64,000 nucleotides of DNA from Gonapodya prolifera JEL478 (lineage: Eukaryota > Monoblepharomycota > Monoblepharidomycetes > Monoblepharidales > Gonapodyaceae). Shown here piece by piece: positions 1 through 11,709 of this stretch. Below the pieces are notes generated by a model. The model made no database searches. It was not told the DNA's origin and was given only the letters and a program-made list of their open reading frames with translations. The stretch covers positions 570,966 through 634,965 of the forward strand of contig KQ965739.1 of the NCBI GenBank assembly GCA_001574975.1. Reading direction: 5' to 3'. How positions within the stretch are numbered: position 1 is the first letter of the stretch; each line of letters starts with the position of its first letter. The position numbers and the translations under genes were made by a program.

Positions 1-718
1 AGACGACCCGGGAGTGGTCTTTAAAGGGTCCTTGTCCTTGTCCTTGTCGTCGGCGGCGGCGAGGTCGGTGCTTCCTTCTCGACTGAGCGGGAACCCAGTG
101 GGACCGAGGAGGTGTCGCGCAATGATGTCGGCGTACACGTCCAGGACGCGGTCCTCGAATTCCTGCGCGGATTCGCCGCCATTGTCGCTGATGAACTCTT
201 CAAAGAGCTTGCCCTCCTCGTTGAGACGGGCTTTCGCTTCGGGCCATGCGAGGCCCGTGAGGTCGCCCAAGTTGCGCTCCCGCAGGCGGGGTTCATAGGT
301 GATGGAGCGTCCGGGGACAAGTTTGGTCAACTCAAGAGCGGTCTGTAAGCGTTTTGTATTGGCGGTCGACGAGAGTGGTTGGTCGTTGTTGGATCAACGT
401 GTGAAAGTGATTGTATGCAGCAAGACCAATAAGGACACAAGATACTTCATTGAACTGCAGTAATAATTGACGCACCTGCTTCGTCTGCCAAGCATCACTG
501 CAGTACACGGCGTCCCACTCCGTCTTCTTGAGCCTCTGGGATACGAGCGCTGCCTGCTTTATCCCGCGGTGCGAGAGCTGATGCTCGGACTGGCCGACGA
601 GCGTTCGCGGGCGGCACGAGGATACGCCCGTATCGGCGCTTGTGGGAGTGGGAAGAGACGAGTCAGCAGAGAGACAGCGCACGGCTTGCACTCTATCCCG
701 CCGCCCAATCGCTGCCAT
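1..718 (-). CDS. Histidine phosphatase superfamily (phosphoglycerate mutase-like), partial
   Basis: The protein is cut by the left window edge. Two exons can be read on the minus strand: about 590 down to 476, then an intron 475-343, then 342 to 1. The first carries GQSEHQLSHRGIKQAALV and EWDAVYCSD. The second starts TALELTKLVPGR and contains LRERNLGDLTGLAWPEA, the ERNxG segment typical of this superfamily (cofactor-dependent mutases, TIGAR and F26BPase-like phosphatases). The catalytic Arg-His-Gly normally precedes the GQSE-type segment, but the frame reads TLVGQSE, and no RHG is found in any frame back to about 1018. Either a small upstream exon splices in at a CAG just before SEHQ, or the site is lost. 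The ATG at 718 is one possible start. Family call fairly safe; substrate unknown. Confidence 0.6.
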
Positions 719-1018
719 CCACTCACTGCTTGACAACGGTGACAGCCAACACAACGTTTCCTCTCCGGTACTGGAGCGGCGCAGACTCTGGAAGCTGCAG
801 GCGAGGGGGCGACTGCGCAGACATTAAGGATGGACGGTAATCGTGTAGGGAATCGAATGCAACCGGCTGTTGCAATGGTGTAACTGTTGCGAACTCTTTG
901 TTGTTTTCTGGGACGATCGGTGCGAAGTTATCTTCGCACCCTTCGCACACCTGGTCTGACCCCGCAACACTCCTCAAAACTATTCTCATAAATACATTAC
1001 TACACATGACTCCGTTTG

Positions 1019-3463
1019 TCACGTTCGTGGCCGCTTCGTGGTCCCGCCTACGGTCCCCTCGCCAACACGTCGCGTCCCCGTTCGCCCACCCGCCCCACCT
1101 TCGTCGCTGTCCGAGGAGACAACAACCGCATCTTGGCTCACGACAAACGCACGCCGCGCAGCATCGCGTTTCGCTCGTTCGTTTTTTGCCGACGTGTGCA
1201 TGTCTCCCCTTGACGCATCCCATGATACAGACACGCTGGGTGCACCGTCAAGTGCAAGTGCAGGACTCATCACACCTCCCCGCCGCGTACCATCACCTCC
1301 CACGTCGTCCTCCGCACCCCCTTGCTGCTCCCACCCGAAATCCCACCCCGTATCGCCCCCATCCCACTCCCACGAATCCAACTCTGCCCACTCCTCCGCC
1401 GGTGGATCAGACCCAAAGTCCACACCAGGAGGTGCACGAGTGTTGTGTGAACCGGCCGGGTCATCTGCACGTGGATTCACTGGTCGACGACTAGCCCCAT
1501 TTCCTACTGAAGCGACCAGTCCATCCAACGCCGCGAAATCCATTTCTTCCATGTCACCCAGGTCGTCGTCAAAGTCATCCATGTCATCAAAGTCATCAAC
1601 CGTCTGCCCATCACCATTCCACGAGGCTGTGGCTGTGGCGTCTCTACTCGGCCCAGCGCCCACTGCACCCCATCCACCCGATCCCACTGCCGTCCTTCCT
1701 GAATCGCTCCCCTGCCACGGACCCGGTATGGCCCCGCTCGCACTCGCATCCATCCCAACCGCCGTTCGTCCAGAAGAGTCACCCCACGTCCCTCCAGCCG
1801 CGTTCGTGCCGCCGTGACCAGCACCACTCGTGGTAGTATGTGCGCCTTGTCCAGCGCCTGTGCCTACCACATGCGCACCCGCTTGTCCCGCGCCTGTGCC
1901 TGCCGCACCCGCTCGCGCACCCACCAACCCGTCCACCACCGCCCACACTTCCGGCGCAGAAAGCACCGCATCAAGCGAATCGTCCTCGTCGAAATCATAA
2001 TCACAGTCGCCCGGCGAAACTGGCCTCGGCGGCGGCGGGGGAGCGTGTGGTGCAAGGCTTCCATGGAAAGGTCCGGGCCGAGGTCCAGCTGGTGCCCCTA
2101 TCCTGTTCCTACCGGGAACGACCCGCGCGGCCGGGGGCGGGGCGTGCATGCGTGCAGTTTGAGTGTGCGAAGGAGGAGGAGGAGGAGGCTGTGACGGCGG
2201 GTTCGAGGGCGCATTTTGGGTTTGGGAGGGAAAGGGCGCAAGTGGGGGCCTGGAGACGTGCATGCGGGAAGACAGTGACAGTTAGAACCGAAGTTTAAAG
2301 CATAAGGTTTTGCTGTACCGCTCGCTGTCCGCTTGACGTTTGAATGAAACCGTGTTCATGCGCCGTTCCCGACGGTTTTCTCTGTCCTGACACCACACAT
2401 CCACAAACGAGCATACGATACGAGCACGGTCCGTGCTCCGTGATCCTTCCCAACAATGCCCCCAATGTAATATCGACAACGCTCATAAACCCACACTCTC
2501 CCTCCCATCTTTCCCGCCAGGGACTCCCTCAGCGCCTTGAGCGACTCCATGGCGACATCGTCTTCCGCCCCATGATCCACGGGTGATGACCCATCTCCGA
2601 GGACGGTGACCGCGGCAGGACGAAGCAAGAGGATTCCGCGGCGGACAGGGGTGGAGGTGAGTATGAGCTGGATGAGCGGGGGAGGGGAGGCATAGTGCCG
2701 GGAATTGAATGGTGAAGTGATGCCTTTGTGGGGGACTGGAGCGGGACGGACAAACGCGTGGGAACAACACAATGTGCCGCCTGCCGCCCACTGCACACAC
2801 ACCACAGCTCCGTCTTGTTTGAGCACACATGCGCACACGAACCTTGCACCCTTTCCTCGTCCACGCGGACAAATTCTGCACACGCTCCAGCTCGACGGCG
2901 TCGACCGTAGTGTGTCCGTCCGTCAGGGTGAGCCGCAGCGTGCCCCGTGGAAGAGCAATGGGCTCTCGCGGATCAAGTTGGCGCGGTGCAGTCGGCGGTG
3001 CCTGAGCTCGTTGTGTCTGAGTCTGGGTCTGCGTCCCACGCACGTCCCCGCGCTGCCCGTCCCCGTACTCGCCGTCGTCGCCCTCGCCGTCCAGAACGTC
3101 CACTCTGGGCAGTCCCCCGAACCTCCGTCGCTCAATCTCCTCGTCCACGGCTCTGAGTTGGGACTGCAGCGAGTGCCCGATCTCCGTGACGTCCACCACC
3201 TGCAGCATGACACGTTCACGACCGGCCGGGAAGGTCAAGAGCCGCCCAGTCTCGAGCTCGGCACGTGCGGGTAACACGGGTTCACCAAATTCCGCCAAAT
3301 CCCCACAAAGAAGCTGCGTGCGCACGAGATCCCGCAGACGGGCATCCTGAACGTCTGGTACTTCTTCACGAAGGAAGGCGACGCAGGCGGGGAGCCACTC
3401 AGGGACTACGCGAGCATCCAGCGACTTGAGAACGTCCTCGCACGAAGCGATACCGGGATCCAT
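1019..3463 (-). CDS. RMI1: RecQ-mediated genome instability protein 1 (RMI1) homologue
   Basis: Three exons join in frame: 3463-2843, 2667-2495 and 2249-1019, giving 674 aa. In the family, RMI1 holds the RecQ helicase-topoisomerase III complex together and helps dissolve double Holliday junctions in the nucleus. The N-terminus (about residues 1-60) is a small helical domain. MLQVVDVTEIGHSLQSQL is followed by an OB fold split by intron 1: GTLRLTLTDGHTTVDAVEL, then RRGILLLRPAAVTVLG. The last exon begins after a good branch site (CTAAC) and CAG. It is Pro/Gly-rich and disordered, with two acidic patches (YDFDEDDSLDAVL and DDFDDMDDFDDDLGDMEEMD) and Gly-Ala-Gly repeats. TDRD3 shares the N-terminal fold, but the absence of Tudor and UBA domains favours RMI1. 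No C-terminal second OB fold was recognised. Start is the first ATG of the exon. Confidence 0.8.
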
Positions 3464-3823
3464 TGTGGATGATGGGCAAGTCTGTCGACGTGAGGTAGAA
3501 CCGTGATCCACGAGCAACCGCCGCGGGCACGAAAAGGTGCGCAGAAGATGGGGATGATGCCAAACAGTGTAGCGGTGTTCAACTGCCGGGGAGACAAAAG
3601 GTCGGGTTTTCAAATCAATTCGTTTCCTTGAGTGGGTTTAGAAGTTGATGTGAAAGAACCACACATATCGTCCCCTCCCACAATTGTTGAAACAAATGTC
3701 AGTCGAACGTCATATAGAGAATGCCCGCGGGAGAAAGAGTAAAAAGAGATGGACATGCAATTATTACATTGAAACAAAAACCTCGTATATATAAAATGCC
3801 CCTTCTTTCCGGTATTCCTGGTC
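3464..3823. other. Intergenic region NDC80 3' end / RMI1 promoter
   Basis: This 360 bp gap lies between two minus-strand genes. It must hold the RMI1 promoter (right of 3463) and the NDC80 3' untranslated region. The part near 3780-3800 is AT-rich (tatatataaaat). No coding frame or RNA gene is supported. Confidence 0.4.
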
Positions 3824-6672
3824 CTACTTGCGTCCTCTCGATTTGGACCTCGGCGTCCTTGGTGTTTGCAGCTCCGGTAATTGTACGGAAACCCCCATCA
3901 TCGGAAACGCTCCCACACCCGTCCCTCCTTGCACAACAAGAGGTGCCCCCGGCATTGTGTCAGCGTACATGGCAGAACGCTCCGATTCCACATCGGCAAC
4001 AGACTCTACGGGATTTTCGACCCCACCGGCAGCAACCCGCAAAACGTCCTCGCCATCTGCTTTTACCGAGTCAATCAGCTGGTCCAGGCTACGTGACGTC
4101 CTATCACGATAGTCTATGATCGCTTCGACCAGGGCTGTCATTTTCCCGCCACTTTGAGCCAAAATTTCTTCTGAAAGTCGCTCGAGTTCCAGAAATCTTG
4201 GGAAGGCATTGCGAGCCAATGTGTCAGCTGCACGTAAATTCCACCAATGTGTGCCTCTTACTCACTCCACCATGAGGCTCTTCTTCCTTTCCTGAGCCTC
4301 TTTAAGTCCAGCGTTCAAGTCCGCTTTAAGCTTCTTCAGCGTTTCCTCCAACTTCTCTGCTTCTGCGTTTGCCGAGGCACTTTCCTCCTTGGAGACCTGG
4401 TGGTCGCACAGGACAGGTGCATCCAACGGAGCTTTGGGGTAAGTAAACCACCTGGTTGTCTCCTTCATGGGCACTTACTTCGAACTCCCGTGCATACTCG
4501 TCCGCAAGCCTCTTAAACTTCAGCTCCAGGTCGTGAACTTCGTCTCCTTTGACAGAGGTTTGCTCCAGAGTTCGGTCCCGCTTCTCCTGCAAAGCAAGCA
4601 CTTCTTCGTCCGCCTTTCGAATCCGCTCCTTCAATGCATCCATCAGCTTAAGCATCGCAGGCTAAGTGGAACAGTTGGTCGATATAATTGGTTTTCCAGA
4701 GTGGGGAAGGACAACATACCCGGACGACACCTTCCAAGTCAACACTTCCTACGTCTTCCTTAGATCGGGGCTGGGGATTCAGCTCGAGTTCATACCTTAC
4801 CCCAGCTGCATTTTTGGACGACGGATCCAGAAGATCCATTCGATCACACGCGGCATTGTAGTCTTGCACCTTTTTCTCCAACTACGGTCAACAGAAAGAG
4901 CCAAAATCATTGTATCGAAAGATGTGGTGAAAAGTCAAAGCAGAACGTACCCTATCAAACACTTTCTGGCCAGAAATCTCCGCGTCCCATGCCATTTGAG
5001 TCAGTTCCTCCCCTTTGGCTGTCGTCGCCTGAAACTGCCGCGCCAGACTGTCTTTCTCTGCGTTCATTCTGTCCACGTCCTCGGGTCGAATTTCTTGGGC
5101 ATCCACAATTGCCTGAACCCGTGTCCTTTCAGCAATAAGATTGGCGAGTTCATCCTCTGCGTCGACCAATGGAAAACGTTCCAGAAAGTCGGAAAAGGTT
5201 TTCGGGTGAGAGTACATACCTTTAGTTTTAGTTTCCAAAATCGACGCTTGAAGTGCCTCCCTTTCCGCAGCCAATTTCTTTTCTTGGTGCTGGTTGTAGA
5301 TGCTGTATTTGCCAATATCGACCTGCAGTGCATTCCCTTCAACTTGTAATTCGGCCAGCGGTTCCTACATCAACCACCATCAATTATTATTTCTCACAAA
5401 GAGGTTTCTGAAAAATTAGTTGACTCACCGCTCCATCTCCAAGCCTTGCAAGCGCTGTTTCGAAATCTTCCGACTGCTTTTGTAAACGTTCGATGTCTCG
5501 CAACACCGCCCCATTCCTCCTGTCTAGTTCAAAGAAGTCCAACACCAGATCGTAGCAAATTTAACCAAAGATGAGTCACTTACCAAAGAAGTCGGAAAAA
5601 TCTTGGTCCATTGGCTCAAAGTTGTCCCCCCCTGCGAGGAATACATCGTACGCCCGCAAGACATAATCAAAGAATGTCCGTTCGCTCATCACGGCGGGAT
5701 CCTGTGCGGTGCCGGAATCGAGAAGATCAGGTGGTTGCTGAAGGGGGTCTACATGTTCAGACGCCTAGCAAGGAAACGATGTCATCATTGGACAAAAGCG
5801 GATCCGTGTTGTAAATGATACCGACTAATGCAAGTTCGACCATCCACATCAAGATACCAAGGCAGGTTGGCCACGAATGCATGGATCCGACAGATATCAT
5901 GTGCGACTTCGTGATTTGATCGGCGAAAGGGTACCTAGCAATGCGGGTCTTTTAGCATTCATCGGTTTGATCGGTTGGAAGGCTTTCAAACAAACTTCAG
6001 ACTCTTCATGATCAGAGGAACTTCTTCCTCGAACTTTTTCGTCGGCGTGAACTCAAAGTGCGGGTCAATCATTTCGAGTATATGACGAAAAATGTTTTGA
6101 AAATCCTTCTGGCTGGGGGATTGAAGTTGTTTTTGGGAGATTGGGTGGGGGTATCCGGTAGTCAGGAGGAAATTGAGAAGTTGTTTAACGGAGGCCGACT
6201 GCCAGGCCTTATCCCGAAGATTTCTTGGGTCTTTGGTGAGTTGGGGACCGGCTGTGGGAAGCAGTGACTGGCGAGAGGCGAGAGAGGATGAGCGTCTTGA
6301 GCGAGCAAGGAAATCACAGTGAGTTCCAAAGAATCCAAGGTCCAAAGCACGATAAAATTCGATGAATTCCGACATGATACATTTTAAATACTGGTTAGAA
6401 ATGGAAAACGTGGCCCACAGAAACATCGAACCGAACCTGGAGTTTCCTGCGAACGAGCCGGTTTGCCGACCACCAGCCATCCCTCCCTGAGCGATCTGTC
6501 CTCCTGATGTTTGCCTACTTCCCGCGATCGACATTTGGGCGAATTGGTCGGCAAGGCCGCCAACGCCGCCCAGTCCGGATGGACGTAGGTTTGTAGCCGT
6601 AGAAGCGCGTAGAGGGCCAGCCATCGATAGACGGCCCTGCGGCATTGAGAATCGTGCGTTCGATTGGGACAT
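3824..6672 (-). CDS. NDC80: Kinetochore protein NDC80 (HEC1)
   Basis: NDC80 is the large subunit of the NDC80 complex and couples kinetochores to spindle microtubules. About nine exons can be followed. The start at 6672 (MSQSNARFSMPQGRLSM) opens a basic, disordered N-terminal tail. The calponin-homology domain follows: DPRNLRDKAWQSASVKQLL, GYPHPISQKQLQSPSQKDF, FEFTPTKKFEEEVPLIMK, then after an intron YPFADQITKSHMISVGSMH and SWPTCLGILMWMVEL. The remaining exons, from about 5800 leftward, are long coiled coil ending at 3824. The CH domain and the order of blocks match the family closely. The last exon adds a Gly/Pro-rich basic tail (TPRTPRSKSRGRK). Exons are short and introns are 60-140 bp. Identification is secure; exact junctions are partly inferred. 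Confidence 0.92.
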
Positions 6673-6829
6673 CACGGGTTGTTTCACGAAGGAATCGTGG
6701 TTTGGAATGTCCGCATCTGGCACTATTTGGTATGTGCACGATCCCTCTACACACAGCATGAATACAACAATCAATCATGCCATACCAAAAACGGTACACG
6801 CGGAGTAATAAGCGTGAATTCAATGATTT

Positions 6830-8739
6830 TCAAAGAAAGTAGCCATTTGTCCCCCCTCTTCCACCCGGTCGCTCCTTATTTTCGACCGCATCAAATATAG
6901 TAAACGATTTCTCGTCCACTGACAGGGCTTCATCAACCCTCATCACAGCTGCGACATTGCCACAACGGTAGCAGTAGTTGGGAGCACTCCAGACAGTCAC
7001 CAAGTTCTCAGAGGGAAACATGAATTTGTATCCCTCTTGCACCAACTGGTGCGCTCGTGCAATGAGGGTCAGGTCGTTCACCCGGTTGAACTTTATTTGC
7101 CGAATCGAAATGAGAGAGAGGCAAACGGCAAAGGGAGGTGGACCTACAGTACCTCTGCTGTTACTTGACTCCCGAATAACCACCCTGCCCCTCGCGGACT
7201 GACAGCCCATGTGTCAATGTCATCCGGGTCCGACCACATCAAATCTGCAAAAAAAAAGTTAAGAAAAAGCGATACACAGTCTGGCAGCAGTACATACCAC
7301 AGAAAGCACCCTCATGCGGAATTTCTTGACACCTTTGGACGGTTCGAATCTGGTCCAATGTCCTCACGTCAGGGGAAAGTCCCCCATGCACACAAAGCAC
7401 CCTTCCGTCCACGATCTAAAAACGTGGTTGTTGAAGCGGATGATATCGAGTAGTAGAAGAGGTCAGAATAATTGTAGAATGAACCAGTTCCAGACGGACT
7501 CACGGCAGCAAGCGTGAGGTAGTCAAACACCGCACAGCAATACTTCCACACGTTTGCATTGCCATACTTTTGCTGGCATTCATCTGCGTCAAGGGGGAAG
7601 GATATTTGATTAGATAGGTAGTGGAAGAACCACATCCACTGCGGACATCATGTCCGTCACAAGTCCATCCCGCTGCAGGTAAGCCTATTTGTTGCTCACG
7701 GTGCCTTTCAAAAGTGCGCCGCAGTTCAAGTCGGACCATGTTCTTGTTCACAACTCCTGGTGTGTTCCGATTTGTTCTGTTCTCACCATAAAACCCGTAC
7801 ACCTGCGTGATCTGTCTGCTTTCATGATTACCCCTCAATAATGTGATTTTATCCGGATATCTGGTCAACAGCAGGACAGGGCTTGGTGAAAAGAAATGAG
7901 GCACTGAAACTGGACTTGTCACGCACCGTGCTTTTAGCGCCATTAGAAGTGTGAATGTTTCGAGACTGTAGTAGCCACGGTCCACAAAGTCCCCCTAGCG
8001 ACAACGCGAACAGGGTCGGGGATTGATTTTAGTGTAGTTTGGAACCGTATCGACATGTCATCATCCTTTCCAACAGAACCAGCCTGCCCTGTAATACCCC
8101 ATCTTAATCCAACTATAAGCGCCATATCCCGCTCAAAATTAAGCGCAGGGCTCCGAGATATCGTGGCTCGAAAACAACAGTTATGCAGTCGTCGTGTGGC
8201 ATCGCTATGCCTCACCAAGAGATGAAGACCCAATCACGACATCCCGTCTGCTCCAATACACTTCTCTCCAACGTCAATCGTTAAGAAATCACCTCATCAG
8301 CCGGCGAAACACCACCGTCGCAACGAGTAAAGGAGGATTGTAGTTGTCCTTCCTCCCCTGCTCCCACAATGCAATCCTCACCATGAATATGTATCGCGTT
8401 GACGGTATCTCTCCAGCAACTCGAAACAGTTCCATCAGCTTCCGACAAAAGAGAGTGGGACCCATGAAAGCCAAGGCGATCGGAGGGATGGGATCAGACG
8501 TCTCTCGAAACACGGAACAAGCCCCGAGTCCAGTGAATCGGCCATCTCTTCCTCTTACCCACGTCCCAAAATTGTCCGTGAATGTCCCCGCAAACCGTGA
8601 CAGGGCTCTGCACAGGTTGAACATTTGACTCCTCGATGAGCAGCTCTTTGACGGTCTCACAAAGCATCTTCATCTCGTGCTCGGTTAGCGCTTGGCACTT
8701 TCGGATGCGTGATAGCCATTGGTCCGGGTTGGTCGACAT
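6830..8739 (-). CDS. Serine/threonine protein phosphatase PP6/Sit4-type catalytic subunit
   Basis: A PPP-family metallophosphatase in at least six exons. Start ATG at 8739 ([16 protein letters not shown]). Motifs in order: [20 protein letters not shown] (metal-binding GDxHG), [17 protein letters not shown] formed across an intron (GDxxDR), [20 protein letters not shown] (GNHE), [19 protein letters not shown], a [14 protein letters not shown] block and [15 protein letters not shown]. It ends in the conserved YFL tail. The residues around [20 protein letters not shown] and EGYKFMF fit PP6/Sit4 better than PP2A, PP4 or Ppg1. In fungi Sit4 acts in G1 progression and TOR signalling with SAP-type subunits. 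Exon 1 ends at GAC|GTGGGT and rejoins as FWDLMELFRV, confirming phase. Length is near the family norm of about 305 aa. Confidence 0.9.
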
Positions 8740-9125
8740 TAAGATTTGGGACAGACACAATTGCTTCTCTCCAACAAGTGAGACGACGTCAAATGTGAAC
8801 TTCCAAATCCGTTGTACCCCCGATTTTTCGTAGCTAGGATCGTGTTTACAGTTATCTCTATCAAAAATGATTATCACAAGAGATGGTCGTCCTCCCTGAC
8901 TTTTCCAAAACTAAATCAAGTAATTTAAAATGGTGCTTGTAAATCGGGGGGGCGAAGAAGGAAGAAGGACCGATGAATTGAGGAATTGAAATTGATATGT
9001 AATTTTTGCAAGCGTTGCACCACGTTCAGTTGTTCATCCCACCTGCGGTCACGAGTGACAACTCCTTCGATTTTCCTTTCCTGTTCAATCGGAGGACCAT
9101 TACACGTCCCAATAAAACTCCCATC
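8740..9125. promoter_or_regulatory. Divergent promoter region between PP6 and CBS genes
   Basis: This 386 bp gap separates two start codons that face away from each other, so it should contain both promoters. The sequence is AT-rich near 8860-8950 and holds no supported open frame. No specific binding site was recognised. Confidence 0.5.
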
Positions 9126-11596
9126 ATGTCTGACCAACCGCTGCACGTTCTGGATACTGTGCTGGATGCTATCGGTACGCTCTGATTGCCGTTTCATCGA
9201 CCACACCCAATCTTCATCGACCGAGCTCTGTAGGAAACACACCTCTTGTCAAACTAAATCGCATTCCACAGTCTCTGGGAATTAAGTGCACAGTTCGTGC
9301 GTTGTTCGCGTCGTTCGTGAAGTGTCACTTGTTCACTCACATTTTGTATCAACCCCATCACTGACTAAAATTCCTTTAATTTCAAATGAAAAGTTGCTAA
9401 ATGCGAGTATTTTAACGCGGGTGGCTCGGTCAAGGACCGCATTGGACGCAGAATGATTCTCGAGGCAGAGCGTGAAGGAATCATAAAGCCTGGTGTTACA
9501 ACGCTCATCGAACCCACATCAGGAAACACTGGTATCGGTCTAGCTCTAACGGGCGCTGTAAAAGGCTACCGAACAATCATCACGCTTCCGGAGAAGATGT
9601 CCAAGGAGAAGGTGGATGTGTTGAAGGCCCTGGGAGCTGAAATCATCCGCACTCCGACCGAAGCCGCGTGGGACTCGCCTGAGTCGCATATTGGTGAGTA
9701 TTGAAGTGGAGCTTGTAGACATTTTCGGTGGTGAGGACCTTGCCAGGACTACGTGCACTGTGAAAGGTTCTCGGCGAAGACTCCTTTCGTATGAGGCCTC
9801 ACTTAGGTTCCATGGTTGCGCCATCGCCAAGAAGTTAGAAACGACGGAATAATGAATATGGGCCCTAGACGTTTAGGTGTTGGATTGCGGAGGGACTCTT
9901 GTTTCTTCAGCGCTGTCCTTCAACATTGCTCAGCTTTACTTACGTTCCTTATTATCGATCGTACCCGTGACTTGTTTCGCAGGTGTTGCGAAGCGGCTCA
10001 ACCAGGAGATTCCAAACTCCTGGATCCCTGACCAGTACAACAATGTCAACAACCCGTTGGCCCATTACCTTACCGTACGTCATCAAAGCTAGTTCTATTG
10101 GACATGGCTTGACTTTCTCGCTGATTTTTTGCACGTCTATCTTCCCGGATTCACGCGTCCTCGTGTCCAAAGACTGCCGAAGAACTCCTCAAAGCTACTG
10201 GTGGCAAAATCGACGTTTTTGTGGCTGGAGCAGGTACGGGCGGTACTGTTGCAGGTGTTGGTAAGAAGCTCAAGGAGGCTATTCCAGCAGTGAAGGTGAG
10301 TTTTCTGTGCTACTGATATGCGACCTGGACAAATTGGATACCGTCGGCGGATTTGATTCATACTGAAGCTGTCTAGCTAGTATCGAGGAGACTGATTTTT
10401 GTCGTTACCGATGGTGTAAATGTTTCTGAGCATGAGTATTTCCTTCTTGCAGATTGTCGGTGCCGACCCAAATGGTTCCATTCTCGCTCTCCCCGACAAC
10501 CTCAACTCCGAAGGCATTCACTCTTACAAGATTGAGGGTATCGGATACGACTTTGTGCCAAACGTCTTGGAGCGACAATATGTGGACGAATGGATCAAAA
10601 CTGACGACAAGGAGAGCTTCATCATGGCGAGGAGACTGATCAGGGAGGAGGGACTACTCTGCGGTGGGAGCTCGGGTACCGCCATGGTTGCAGCCATGGA
10701 GGCTGCGAGGGGTTTGAGCGAAGATCAAGTTCTTGTGGTGTTGTTGCCAGATTCGGTGAGTCAGCGAGTGTTGTTTGGATGGTTCGGCTTTCGTGCTCAT
10801 TGTCGAATCGCTACACTGGAGCTTAGGTTCGCAACTACATGACCAAATTTTTGAGGTGAGGAGCTGTCCAGAACCGCTTTCTGGGAATACGCTCACAATT
10901 GTACTCATCGTTCCCAGCGATGACTGGATGGTTGAAAACAAGTTCATCGACACACCCACTACCAAGACCAAGGCCACCGCGAATGGCGCTCCTGCGCCTG
11001 CATCATCGAAGCCTGCTGCGGCACCTGTTCCTACAACGGCAACGACTCCACGTTACGGCTCTGCTAAAATCAGCGACCTAAACTTGCCGCAAGCGATTAC
11101 CGTTTCCGATAAAGCCACACTCAAAGAAGCAGTTGAGGTGATGGAAAGCAAAGGATTTGACCAAGTCCCCATCGTTGGACAAGGGGGTCGTTTAGTGGGA
11201 ATGGTGACATTAGGTGGGTGTTGGGTGAATGTGTCCGCTCCAACTTCAAAGGACCTTAAGTAAATGATTCATCACAGGCAATGTTCTGGCCCGCGTTTCC
11301 CGCAACCTGTGCAGTTTGACGGACCCCGTATCGGCATCTTCTTTCAAGTTCGACACCCGACCCGGCAAGTACATCGAGTTCACACCCAACTCATCCTTGG
11401 ACTCTCTGGGTGAATTTTTCGAGCGTCACTCGAGCGCACTCGTCACCGAAGGAGGTTCCAAAGGACGTATTTTGAATGTCGTTACGAAGATTGATCTTGT
11501 GAGTGCTCGTTCGTTCAATCTCTCAAAATTGCTCAATCTAAATCGCCTCTGGACTTATAGCTCAAGTATTTGGTTAAGACCTCTGGAAACGTGTAA
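9126..11596 (+). CDS. CYS4: Cystathionine beta-synthase
   Basis: PLP enzyme that condenses serine and homocysteine to cystathionine in transsulfuration. Ten exons join perfectly in frame: 9126-9174, 9234-9296, 9394-9693, 9983-10074, 10173-10295, 10453-10755, 10827-10855, 10918-11213, 11278-11498 and 11561-11596 (1512 nt, 503 aa). Visible motifs: [31 protein letters not shown] (Schiff-base Lys in SVKDR), [13 protein letters not shown] (phosphate-binding loop), [46 protein letters not shown] Pro/Ala/Thr linker leads to a pair of C-terminal CBS (Bateman) domains ([35 protein letters not shown]). The N-terminus starts directly at the catalytic core and lacks the heme-binding extension of animal enzymes, as in yeast. 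Length matches fungal CYS4 (about 507 aa). Confidence 0.95.
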
Positions 11597-11709
11597 CATT
11601 TATAGAGAAAGCGCGCCATACACGCTAATTTTTGAAAAAGAATTATAACTGCAATCTCCCGAAATCGCCATACTTGGCGCAAAATCACGACGTTCTGTAC
11701 AAAATTTCG

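Noticed and set aside
7330-7350. ggttcgaatct, which resembles a tRNA T-arm
   Set aside because: It sits in the PP6 coding region and no acceptor stem or other arms pair around it.
8925-9242. Minus-strand frame covering CBS exon 1
   Set aside because: Antisense shadow; the plus strand here encodes [17 protein letters not shown], spliced in phase to the CBS core.
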